Both the position numbers and the translations under genes were made by a program. A stretch of 64,000 nt of DNA, taken from contig CM064867.1 in assembly GCA_032719365.1 (NCBI GenBank), forward strand, positions 42,309,651-42,373,650. Direction: 5' to 3'. Numbering within the stretch: the first letter of the stretch is position 1; each line of letters begins with the position of its first letter. The notes below the pieces were generated by a model. It saw nothing but the letters and a program-made list of their open reading frames with translations, made no database searches and was not told the DNA's origin. Source of the stretch: Prinsepia uniflora. Taxonomy: Eukaryota; Streptophyta; Magnoliopsida; Rosales; Rosaceae. Below are positions 45,456 through 56,784 of this stretch, piece by piece.

Positions 45456-47991
45456 TGACAGGACCCATCCCAACTGGACTTTGATAACCATGCCTGGTCC
45501 TGCTCCCGTCTGACAAGCCAACTGAAGTCTCGAAACTACCCCTCAGCACTTGTCAGACAAGGGATAACTGAACTGATTTCCGCTCATGCCTCCGCCTCTC
45601 GATCAGCCCCGAACGTCGTGCCACGGCCTTGAGGGTCATCAAAACAGGAAAGGTGTGAGTGGACAAAAATAATATCATTTGAAAATACATTTCAAATAGA
45701 CCATTTACCTTCCAGTTTATCAAACCAAGCATGCATAGGGTCAAACATTTGAATAACAATCACTGGCTTTACAGCCAAACCCCACGACAAGTATCAAATC
45801 CCTGCTCTCAAGCCAAACATATGAAAACACTAACCTGGCCACAAAGACCAAAACCCGTACTCAATACGAGTACGCAATCACAATCAACATCAGACAACAC
45901 TACTCACAAGTGCACAATCAATCCATCAATCAATCCACACTACTCACAAGTGCACAAACAATCACACAGTCATATCCGCACTACGTGTAGGAACCTTGGG
46001 AACTGCACTCAGGCACCATCCGAGCCATGTCAGTCATGTCTAGGAACTGCACACGCACCATCTAGACATACCACATACTCGGGGACTGGACTCACGCGAC
46101 ATCCGAGTCACGTCTAGGAACTGCACTCGCACCATCCAGACATGGTCCAGTATCCACAATCACAAACACAATTCATACCATAAACATATATCAATCATAT
46201 CCTTGACTTCAAACCAAGTCAAAATCATTACCGACAAGGTCTCAAGCCCAAATGCCATTTACATGTAAATCCGTACAATCTCATTTGACAACATTAAGAT
46301 AATCTAGAAATCATTTTTGACTCACCAACTAAGTCAAAATACCCTTTTTGAAACTTTTTTGACTCCGGGCCTAGCCCAAAATATCACTTGCACATTTCTC
46401 GTAAAACGTGCTCAAAAGACTGATTAAAATAATAATTAAATCACAAATAATCATGCCAAATCATCATGACATCGTTGAAAATCAAATCATGCAATCAATC
46501 ATGTAAAACATTTAACTATGCATGCACAACGGTTTATAAAACAAACGTCCACTCACACACCGTCCAACGAGCTGCAAGCCTTTCCGTAACATCCGAAAAT
46601 CCCGAATCCTGTCAAACAACACCATTACAGGTCACTAATGAATCCAATAATAGCATATTAAAATCCCCCAAAGTTTTCGGGAATTAAATACAAATTTAAA
46701 ACGTAACATAATCCTTCGGACCCTTGAAACACTATCGAGACGGTGTCCAATCGACTCGAAACCAACGCCAAAATGCTCGTTACATCGATTACATGAAAAA
46801 GTATGTTGAACACTTCCCCAGAAAGTCAACCACGGGCCCTCACGCGCCGATTACATGAGCTGCGTGTGAACTCACTCGCCGATGAACAGTACCACTACTG
46901 TTCATCGTCCCAACCCGATCGTCTGGTAAACGGGTCTGCAACCTGCGGTGCAACCCGATCAGTTCCTAGCCAATTCGACCACAATTCCTTTGTTTCTTTC
47001 ACTGATTTTCATGTATTCAATGTTAATTAGGGATCTGTATGCTTAATTTCATGAAATAACGTCTTAAACAGGTCAATTTCTAAGTCAATTCCCGATCGGC
47101 CATAATTCCAATTTCGTCCAATTTCAACCCATCTATTAAATCCAATCAACCAGTAAGTATCCTAGGACTCATATGAACATGACTTCAAGATCAATTTCAA
47201 TTTTTTTTTACCTCTAATTATGTGAACCCAAGCTTGATTTTTGGAAGAGTTGGGAAATGTGGTTCTCAACTAAAACGATAGCAATCCTCTTCAATTTTGA
47301 GATGGATTAGCTCGGAATGATCCCTGAAGGATAGATTCAAGGTCAATTCGGGTCCTCAAGGTCCACAACTCCAAATTCGAAAGCCCACTTTGTTCTTCAA
47401 TTTTTCGAATATAGGTTTTTGGTTATTCTCTATATCCCTCCTGTTTTCCTTTTTGTCCCAAGTTCCTAAGGCTCTTAATTGCACCCAATTGCATCAATTT
47501 TTCTCAATTGGTTGCTGGGAAGCTCAATCAAGCAGTAACATGTTCTCTGTTTTTCCCTCTGCTCAACAAACCGTTTGATTTTGTTTTAAAAACGATTACA
47601 TTTAATTCATGCCACCAATCCTTCAATTGTGGTGGCAGATGTCACCAGGTGACCAATTCCCATCCAAATTAGCGAGGGACAGATGTCCAAGCACTGCTAA
47701 TTTCCCTGATAAGTCATCAAATAGGTAAAAAGACCAATTTGCCCTTCCTTGCATAATTACCAAAATGCCCCGAGCCTTCGCAAACCTGTAACTTTTACAT
47801 CTGACCTCCGGTTGACGCATGCCGCCTGTCTATGGATTCAGCGTCCCGAGACCTACCCAACGGACATGGCCAAAAGTCTAAAAGGCATTTTGAACAAAAT
47901 GTCAACTTTCGGCCCCATAACCAAGGGCAAAATCGTCATTTTACATCGAACTTTTCCAATTTTTCCTTTTTTGAATTTTCGGGTCATCACA
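45456..47991 (-). mobile_element. Solo LTR L, nested in LTR K
   Basis: On the minus strand it runs from TGTGATGACCCG at 47991 to GGGTCCTGTCA at 45456 (2536 bases). The exact duplication GGTTC is at 45451-45455 and 47992-47996. The flanks belong to LTR K and no primer site follows, so it is a solo LTR. It contains repeats of the CATGTCTAGGAACTGCAC type (46020-46140). LTRs K and L have similar ends and blocks and look like one subfamily. Confidence 0.92.
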
Positions 47992-47996
47992 GGTTC

Positions 47997-48492
47997 TTCT
48001 TCCTCACTTCTGTCTTCCTTTAAGCCCATTTTTATTCCTTTATTTCATCTCCATTCCTCTTAGTTCCCATTTGAAGATCACCTTTGATGGGTTTTTGCGT
48101 GTTAAGCTTCATATTCACAAACACACATACAAGTACACAACTACAACAAAAATGCCACCAATCCATTAATCCGAGTGACAGGTGTCAAACCACCAACAAG
48201 TCCACTATACTCATCAAAATCGCAAAAGGACCAAAATGTCCTCAAGGTCCAAAAATTATGACAATACCCCTCATCATTTTAGACCTATAACAAATCCTTC
48301 CGAACTCCGATTTTGACGTGTCATTTCTCCACGAACACAGTACTCCAAGACCTATGCAACGGTCCTTACAGAAAGTCCAAAAGATATTCTGACCCAATAG
48401 TTAACTATTCACCACATAACATAGGGATAAAAACGTCCATTCCCTTTTTCAAATTCTCAGAATTACCTTTTCTGAATTTTTGGTTCTTCACA
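47997..48492 (-). mobile_element. Solo LTR K, right part
   Basis: The start of the LTR on the minus strand (TGTGAAGAACC at 48492). The duplication TTTTG follows at 48493-48497, then LINE coding sequence. Confidence 0.85.
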
Positions 48493-48497
48493 TTTTG

Positions 48498-48778
48498 TGT
48501 CACCCGTTCATTATTTGCAGATGATTCGGTTCTTTTATCTAAAGCAACTGTGAAGGAGGCGGTTTGTTTGAAGGAGCTCTTATAGTTGTATGAATTGTGC
48601 TCTGGACAGAAAATTAATTTTGAGAAGAGCTCTGTGGTGTTCAGTGTCGATTATCCTCCTATATTTGAGGTTCAGATTATGGTGGAATTGGGATTTAGGG
48701 TGAAATGCGTGGTTTGACAAATATTTGGGTCTTCTGGCTAACTTTGGGGCTTCAAAGAAGGTAGTTTTTTGAAGATGT
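48498..48778 (+). pseudogene. LINE, piece 3 (RT active site)
   Basis: Codes LFADDSVLLSKA, the L1 form of the RT catalytic YADD/FADD box, then KELL-stop-LYELCSGQKINFEKS. It ends with GATGT (48774-48778), the duplication of the next insertion. Stops show it is a relic. Confidence 0.92.
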
Positions 48779-50348
48779 TGATACGCAAAAAATAAGCATT
48801 AAAGTAAACATAAAGTCACACTCAACACTAAAGAAAATTTATACAATTAAAAACCCTTTTTTTGTAGATGTAGAATTGGTAAATAGAGATCATTTTGGAA
48901 TGAGGATTGAGGGTACCTAAGCATGATTGTCGTTTGATTGGTTAATTAGGGGTAAAGATTGTTTTTAAATTCCTAAGTAATTAAACTAAATCTAAACTAA
49001 TCTAATCTATTATTTACATGTGGTCAACTCATTTTTTACCTGACTCATTCATGATTTATATTAACTTCAAACCTACGAAATTCTATAACCTTAGTTCTAC
49101 GAGATGGCATATTCATAAGTACGTGCAGGGAGACACTCACGCCGCACTTTCAATGATCTAGACTTGGAGACACTCCTCTATCTAGTCAAGCATTAAGTAC
49201 CAACATACAAGCATAACAAAAACTAAAATATTAGAACACATGGAAGATTATTGAAATTAATACAAAGCATAAAACCAAGGATAATATTATAAATCAGTCC
49301 ATAAATCAAGATATTCAAGCACAAAAGATAATTACAAGGTAAAAAGGTCGTGTTACACTTTTTCTCTTCGGGACACCCTATGGATACAAAGTGATTGGAC
49401 ACTCTTTGGTGAGACACTTGGAGACACTCCTCTATGCCACGAATGAAGGTTATAAAAGGTGGGATATGGTCTAATTAGATTTGCACATGAAATTGAAGGA
49501 TTAATGAGCGACACTTACAATTAACCTAAACCTCTCTATTTATAGGAGAAAATTAATCCCCAAATAAATAGGAGTTCACAATTTAAATCTAAAAGGAAAA
49601 GGATTAAACTAATTAAATAAAAGTCCTAAAGAAAAAGGTATTCTAAATCCTAATGAAACAATAAATACAAAACTTAATTAAAAAGGTGATAGAAACTCCT
49701 AATTTAAAAGGGGAAAAAAATCCTAATTAAAAATGGGAAATTCTTCTCCTTAATTTGCTTGGAATTTGGGTTGCTTGTTGGAATTTTAGAAGATGGAACA
49801 GCTGGAAAACGTGCAAGACTTCAATTCCTAGTAGAACAAGTAATCATATTCGCGCAGACTGACTATGCCTCACCAAAACAAGAATTCCCGTGGCTGTAAA
49901 ACTCCGATTTGAGTAATTCTTGAACCATTGGAAACTAGACTTCTAGAGCCTTCCAACCATGCCTTACTCACATTCGGATTCTATCCGAGGCGTTCACAAT
50001 GGTCCGTGGAAATGGGCTAATTTGCACAGGCAGATTTCTGTTTTGTAACTTTTAATACATTTCTTCTTTTAGACTTCTCCAAGAACGAATCTTGGCATAA
50101 TCTTGAGCCTTCTGGTACATATAGACATAGTGTTAATCCATCTTGATGAATCTTGATCCAATCTTTATAAGTCTTGGCCCATTCTTGATAGCTTATGTGG
50201 GTTTGCTCCAATTTAACCTCTTTACTCCACATTCTTGGGTTGCTACCTAAAAATATTAAAATAAGTTAGAAATTGTAGGATTAAGGATATAACAAAGTAA
50301 GATGAAAAGGAAATTGAGATAAAAAGGTGATGAAATATGTGTTTATCA
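48779..50348 (-). mobile_element. LTR of the 3.74 kb derivative
   Basis: Minus-strand TGATAAAC (50348) to GCGTATCA (48779), 1570 bases, flanked on its 5' side by the purine-rich tract at 50349-50370. Different in sequence from LTR G despite similar neighbouring 3' regions. Confidence 0.65.
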
Positions 50349-52519
50349 AATTCCCCCATACTTAAACCTTGCTAGCCCTTAGCAAATACCAAAACAAATT
50401 AAGGCTTTGAAAACTCATATATTTTTTTCTTTTTCTTAAAAGCAAAAACTACTAAGCCCTTAACCATTTGTCTCAAATTGTATCAAAATAAGTATGTCAT
50501 CAAAGATTTACACTAAAGAGCTATATAGCATATGGAATTCGAAAGTTAATAAATCATAACAAAATGCTTTCACAAGTAAGACAATGAGTAAACTTGGTGA
50601 AATGTATCTCAACATGAATAAAACAAGTATGAATCAACTTACAAGGATATGCACTAATGATTTCCAATCAATGTGTATAGGAATTTTGTTTGCACTCAAT
50701 GTATGTGAGAAAGATGCTCACATAAAAGAAAGTAAATTACTTCATAAAAATTTCAAACATAAACCATAAGATAGTGAACATACTTGCACAAATGAACCAA
50801 AACCATAAGCTTACTCAAGTGATAGACTCAACTAATCAAATTTTACTCATTTCAAGGATCATAAGGTCCTAATTTAAGGTTGTAATGGGGCTAGGTGCAG
50901 AGGCAAGGATTTTTTTGGATAGTGGTGTTAAATTTTGTTCCAGGACTTACTAAAGCTCCATCACATATGTATAAGTGCTTCGAATATCCCCACACTTAGA
51001 TTTTGCTAGTCCCTAGAAAATACTGGAAATGCGCTTGAGCATTGTAATTAGGACAAAGGCCGAAATCGACAATGTTTCCAAATTCACAAGTATAAAGGAT
51101 TTAACTCAAACTCAAAACTTATTTACCGTTCGAGATATTCAAAACTTTTTTTTGTTTTTTTTTTTATATTTCTTTTTTTTTCTTTTTCCTTTTTTTTTCT
51201 GTTTTTTTTTCACTTTTTTCTCTCTCGTATATATATATATTTTTTCATCGTAATGTTTACAAGTCTTCAATCATCATATCTCCTCTTTCACGCCACTTAA
51301 AGTCTTCAACCAAGTCTTTGGAACAACGGTAAAAGATGTCTATAGTAGGCTCACGGGAATAGATGTTTAGGGTGATGAAAGAAAGGCTCAATGTAGGCAC
51401 AAAGTAAGTTAAACTAGGTGATCACACTTGTGCGATCAAATAGGGATATAGATATTTAGATAAATGGTGTTAACCCTATTGCCTTAATCATGTCCAAAAT
51501 CAGAGAGTTTATTGACTTAAAAGCTTTGAAAATCACATAGAATAAGTTCTAGTATTCTAGAGTCCATTAAAAGCTATGACAAGCAGTTATGAGGCATATG
51601 TATATCAATTTAAACAAAGAAATCCTATGAATCACTCAACAGAAAAAGTATATAAGACTCTAAAGCTCACATAGGGTTCATATGATTCATACAAATCTTA
51701 ACATGTTTGTTCTATACCAGTTTAACATGCATCATCTACTACAATTCATAAACACTTAATCATCAAGCATTAACAAATGAATTCAAGTTGTATTGATCAT
51801 CTTTTAGCCATGTCTTATCTTTTTTTTTTTCTTCCATTATTATCATCGACAGGTTAAGGGCTTCCTAAGACTTTTAAAAACAAAAACTTAAAACACACAA
51901 TTTTTTTTTTTTGGATTTTTTTTTTCAAGACTCATAAAGTTGTAAAAACCTCCCCACACTTAAAGTTGGCATTATCCTCAATATATCAAAATAAAAGCAT
52001 AAAATCAAGTATGAGATAGAGTTTTACGAAAATAAAAAAAAATAAAAACAAATGAAAATAAAAGATAAGGGAAGAGAATGCAAATCTGTTGTAGACTCCT
52101 CCATTGGGTTGCCTCCCAACAAGTGCTTAATTTTAACGTCTTCAACCTAGACGAAGTGCTTCAATCAAATCATTCGATGCGATGTCTATGCACTCTTTCG
52201 AACTCCATATCGTGGACACCAATTGTCTCTAGGTAAGGCATCAATCTATCCTGAATCTGAGGGTTGAGTTCATGCGCGATCTCCTTGACTAGGGCTTCCC
52301 CATGTCTAGTTCATGGGCCTTAGATTAAGTGAAGTGCATATAGAGTGTTCCTTCAAGAGAGTTAGGTGAGAATATGTACATGAAAAAAAGATGAGATATA
52401 GAAAAGAATATACAAAAGAAATTGAGAATATTTATAAGTAAGTATGGTATTTATGCACAAGTAAGATATTTAGATTATAAACATATTTACACAAACGAAG
52501 TCACACAAAAGATTTATCA
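48779..52519 (-). mobile_element. 3.74 kb Athila/Tat-like derivative inside the LINE
   Basis: The element begins TGATACGCAA on the plus strand and ends ATTTATCA. The exact duplication GATGT lies on both sides (48774-48778 and 52520-52524), and the LINE frame is restored across it. The left 1570 bases (48779-50348) read as an LTR on the minus strand: TGATAAACACA directly follows a GGTTTAAGTATGGGGG purine tract. The rest is 3' untranslated sequence related to 29596-30044, a T-rich stretch (51147-51227) and a block containing GGGTTGCCTCCCAACAAG (52108-52125), frequent downstream of integrase in Athila-like elements. No second LTR is recognised and no protein gene remains. Confidence 0.72.
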
Positions 52520-52524
52520 GATGT

Positions 52525-53582
52525 TCGTAATAAAGTGGAGATGAAGGTTCTAGGTTTGTCTAAGGAGTTTCTATCCAAGGTAAGGAATGAGGTTCTAGTT
52601 AAATCCATTTCTCTAGCTCTCCTTAATTATGCTACGTCATGTTTCTAAATTCCGGTCGGAGTTTGCAAGGATATTGAGCGGATACTAGCCCATTACTCGT
52701 GGGGTAAGCAGAATTTACAGCATGGTATGCATTGGGCATCTTGGGACAAGCTAACGGTTCTAAAGGTTTTTGGGGGCTTGGGATTCTAGGATATTAGGAT
52801 GTTCAACCTTGCTAAGCTTGCAAATATTGGGTGTCGCCTACAAGATCAACCTTCTTCCTCGATTGCTAGGCTATTGTGTGTAAAGTATCATAGTGGGAAC
52901 TCTATTTTGGAGACGAAAAAAGTGGCTAGGTCTTCATGGTGTTGGAAAGGTATCCAAATGAGGCTCCACATCTGACTTCAGGCCTTCGATGGCATGTAAG
53001 GGATGGGTCCCAGATTTGAATTAACTCAGACCAATGTCTCTCCTATAGCCGGCCTTTGAAAGTAAGATCTCTTATCATTAATCTCCATTTACTGATTATG
53101 GATTTGAAATGCCCCATAAATCATACATGGTTAAGTGGTTTGGTAGAAAGTTTGTTTGATGAGGAGGATGCCAATGTCATTTGTTCCTTCTTGTTTTGTA
53201 AGTAAGGTTTTTAGGACCACAATGTTTGGTCTTTCTCTAAGAATGGTTCTTACAATGTTCATTTGGGTTATTTGTTAGCTATGGAAATGTGCCGAAATGG
53301 AGAAATTATTGGTAGAGGTTGGGGGAGCCTAATACGGTTAATGGGATGAGCAAATTTGAAAACATATTTGGAGTTTCAATGCTCCACACAAAATCGGGAA
53401 CTTTATCTAGACCTGTTCTCGTGGCTATGTTGCTACTCGCCACAGTTAGTTTTTTCAATGAGTTCACGTGGAGAATGTGTGCCCAATGTGTGGTGTTGAG
53501 GAGGATTCAGAGTCCCATCTTTTTTTTCACTTGTCAATGTGCCCAGACTTTTTTGTATGGGGATCTGGTTCAGTTGATGATG
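52525..53582 (+). pseudogene. LINE, piece 4 (RT thumb to zinc-finger region)
   Basis: Readable parts: VRNKVEMKVLGLSKEFLSKVRNEVLVKSI (in pieces), HWASWDKL, a GGLGF-like block, CRLQDQPSSSIARLL and, near the end, the zf-RVT motif CPMCGVEEDSESHLFFH (in shifted frames, about 53475-53535). Several stops and frame changes. It is interrupted at 53582 by a Cassandra-type repeat. Confidence 0.85.
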
Positions 53583-53960
53583 TAAGACCCGTGTCCCGAA
53601 GGGAACGGTGAACAATCCCACATTCATGCGAGGGGGCGATTTGGGATGGGTCCTGATAAGATCAAAACTTGGCTCTCATTCTGTCAGGACCCGACCCTCC
53701 TCGGTTAGGACCCGACTCATATAGCACAATATTGTCCGCTTTGGGCCTCCTTGCCCTTGCCCTCACGGTTTTGTTTTCGGGAGCTCACAGTGCAACTTCC
53801 CAAGGGGTCACCTATCATGGAATTGCACCAGCCTCAACTTACTTAACTTTGGAGTTCCAACCGAACCCAAAGCCACTGAGCTCCCAAAAGGCCTCGTTTA
53901 GATCTGAGTTGCGCAGCGGCCTACTCTATCCAACACGATATTGTCCCCTCTACTTATGAG
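53583..53960 (-). mobile_element. Cassandra-type TRIM repeat with 5S-like domain, rearranged
   Basis: Positions 53583-53625 hold the LTR start (TGTAAGACCCGTG) in plus orientation. From about 53685 the rest is in minus orientation, with TGTCAGGACCCGACC as its outer end. On the minus strand, 53782-53877 resembles 5S rRNA: GGAACTCCAAAGTTAAG, then GATAGGTGACCCC and GGGAAGTTGC, matching the 5S A-box and C-box parts of the internal polymerase III promoter. The mixed orientation suggests an inverted or recombined copy. It splits the LINE between its zinc-finger and RNase H parts. Confidence 0.75.
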
Positions 53961-54497
53961 GTGGTAAGGATTTAAGGGTGGTAGTGACTAGCCTTGGTCC
54001 ACTCAAACTCAATTTTGATGGAGGTTGGTCTAATGAAACACATCTAGAGGTCTACGGATGGGTCCTACATTTATGGCTTGGGTCTTTGCTGGTGGTGCTG
54101 GTAGCATAGGTTGTTCGTCTACCCTTCAAGTTGAGGCTTTGGCAGTTCGTGCAGGTTTGGAGGCTTGTGTGACTGATGGCCATAACACAATTGTGGTGGA
54201 ATCAGACTCACTCAAATTAATTCAAATGTTATGTTATAAGGGTAATAATGGTACTCTTACCATTATCCTTCATGGCAATCATGTACTTTATGAGTCGTTT
54301 TTGTCAATTACGTTCCGATTTTCCCTTAGGGCGTGTAACATGGTAGCTCATGATGTAGATCATCATGTCAAGGGTAAGAGAGGGTATTATGTTTGACTAG
54401 ATCTTGAGTTGACTTGGTTGTTTAATCTTCTCGCAAATGATGTTGGTGTGTTTATTCCCGTTTAATTAATAAAGATGAATTTCCAGAAAAAAAAAAG
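53961..54497 (+). pseudogene. LINE, piece 5 (RNase H-like domain and poly(A) end)
   Basis: Codes a plant-LINE RNase H domain: LNFDGG at the start, then LQVEALAVRAGLEACV and VVESDSLKLIQML, and a late HDVDHH. The 3' end is a run of ten A (54487-54496), the usual LINE tail. It fixes the strand and the 3' limit of the LINE. Confidence 0.88.
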
Positions 54498-54709
54498 TTG
54501 GATTGGAATATCTAATAATTATAGCCTCTAATCTAAAATTTTCCACACATATTTGATATCAACATATTGAAATTTCAGAACTTTCGAACATTGAAAATTT
54601 AAAATATATATTAAAAAAATTGGAACGAAACTAGAATAGACGTTAAAATTTTGAAAGTTACAAAATTCTGACATGAAATAATATACAAATATAACTATAA
54701 ATATATTCT

Positions 54710-54747
<38 letters not shown>

Positions 54748-55760
54748 CTACTCGTATGTAAATGCTAGACTTCACAATTGAATAATAAATTGGCACATGT
54801 GTGCACCAAACATTTTCATAGTACGACCTTAAATGCACTCATATTTATTATATGCGTATGTGTCGATTTCATTTTTTAATCTATAAAATGTGGTTACAAT
54901 TTAAAATTTAAATTTGAAAAACAAATGAAAATAAAAATTGGATGTAAATAGAAGATGGTACTACAATTAAGGGTGCGTGAAAGTAAATACAACCAAAGAA
55001 TGCCCTTTTGATTAAGGGTGGGCATTCTGTTGAAATAAAAAATCATTTCGATTCAAACCATTATGAGCACTTTGGTTTCAATTTGACTAGATAATACTCA
55101 AACTGCTCCATTAGTAATGGGCTGATTTTGGATTTTCATTTTCAAAACAGTTGAATTCGAAACCGAACCATATATTAATTGATTTAAAATTGTGCTACTT
55201 TCGAATTTAAAATTGATTTAAACATATCCCATCATATTTAGAAGTTCAAAATGTTGAAAATTTTAATTTGTTGATATGTATGAATAAAATATTCATGAGA
55301 ATAAATGAAATCTTGATGTGCCTAAGTGAAATATTAATGAGAATGGCGGAAGATAGGGGAAAGAAAATTTGAAGGATCTTATTAGTGATGAAATTACATG
55401 AAAATAATGCCTATGCCATCCAAACCAATCCAAATCTAACTGTTGATAATGAATTGGATGAGAAAGGTTTCAATTCTATTTTTTTAAAATTAATTTAGTA
55501 TCGAATTGTTAAGATTTTAACGGTTCACATTTGAAATTAGATGATATTCACATCAATCAAAACCTAGTAGTGATAACAAAAAACAAAGAAACAATTAATG
55601 TTTATTTCTTTAAAATCCAAAAAGGCTACTATAATTCAATATTTATACCTTTTTTTATTTTATTATCTATTTGACCCTTTTATCTCTAATATATTACATT
55701 GTTTTTTCTTTAATATTTTCTTCAACAAAGGACTTTTTGGGTTTATTTAAAATTTAGCCA
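54498..55760. other. AT-rich DNA with no recognised gene
   Basis: No credible coding frame or transposon end is seen. A (TA)n run lies at about 54713-54740. It starts right after the LINE tail, so it may be the older target DNA. Confidence 0.6.
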
Positions 55761-56784
55761 AACTATCATGACCCGACCTTCTCCAACAGGATATTGTTCG
55801 CTTTGGGCCCAGCCCTCACTGTCACGACCTGATCCACCTAGCAGGATATTTTTCGCTTTGGGTACATCCCCTAGATCCCCTCGACAATATGGGATTGCTA
55901 ACCCTGCCCCCAAGGCATGGGTCTTCACAATCCACCTCTCTTGAGGCCTAGCGTCCTCGCTAGCACACTCAATTCCAGCGGGGGTTAGGTTCTCGAGAGC
56001 TCACGTACAACTTTCCAGTAGGTCACCTAACCTAAGATTGCACCGTCCCAATCTCCCTTAACTTTAGAGTTCTCAAGGAATCCAAAGCCAGTGAGCTCCC
56101 AAAAGGCCTCGCGCTGGATAGATGCGGGCCCACACATATGAAGCGCATCCCCTAGATCCCCCTGGTGATGTGGGATGGCTAACCCTGCCCCCAAGGCATG
56201 GGTCCTCATAATCCACCCACCTTGGGGCCTAGCGTCCTCGCTAGCACATCAATTCTAGCTGAGATTAGGTTCTGGAGAGCTCATGTACAACTTCTCAATG
56301 GGATTGCTAACCCTGCCCCTAAGGCACGGGTCCTCACACTCACGGTTTTGTTCTCCGGAGCTCACATGCAACTTCCTAGTGGGTCACCCATCCTGGGAAT
56401 GTACCAGCCTTTACTCGCTTAACTTTGGAGTTCCCCAGGAATCCAAAGCCAAAGAGCTCCCAAAGGCCTCTTGTTGGATAGATACGCGCCCATACATATA
56501 AGACACAACCCCCAAATCTCCCCAGACGATGTGGGATTGCTAATGTCATGACTTGACCTTCTATTGTCCGCTTTGGGCCTAGCCCTCACCATTTTGTTCC
56601 CAGGAGCTCACGTGCAACTTTCCAACCAAACCCAAAGCCAATGAGCTCCCAAAAGGCCTCCTACTAGATAGATACGTGCCCACGCATATCAGGCACTTCA
56701 CCTTTCCCTCCCCGAGCAATGTGGGATTGTTCACCGTTCTTCCAAGACACGGGTCTTACAATCCACCCCCTTTCGGGCCCATCA
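55761..56784 (-). mobile_element. Cluster of Cassandra-type TRIM repeats with 5S-like domains
   Basis: Repeated units, read on the minus strand, run from TGTAAGACCCGTG (56761) to GGTCATGACA-type ends. 5S-like domains lie at about 55997-56096 and 56357-56457. A third unit (56544-56761) has lost the 5S core: its flanks GAGCTCACGTGCAACTTTCC and CCAAAGCCAATGAGCTCCC are almost joined. Intervening GGGGCCTAGCGTCCTCGCTAGCAC-like blocks (two copies) look like TRIM internal sequence. Known Cassandra LTRs carry a 5S-derived polymerase III promoter. Unit boundaries are uncertain because of decay. Confidence 0.72.

Noticed and set aside
48779..52519. A Helitron or DNA transposon in the LINE
   Set aside because: The exact 5-base duplication, TGATA...TATCA ends and a purine tract next to an LTR fit an LTR retroelement derivative.
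53782..53877. A genuine 5S rRNA gene
   Set aside because: The similarity is partial, flanked by TRIM sequence, and repeated in the Cassandra-type cluster at 55997-56457.
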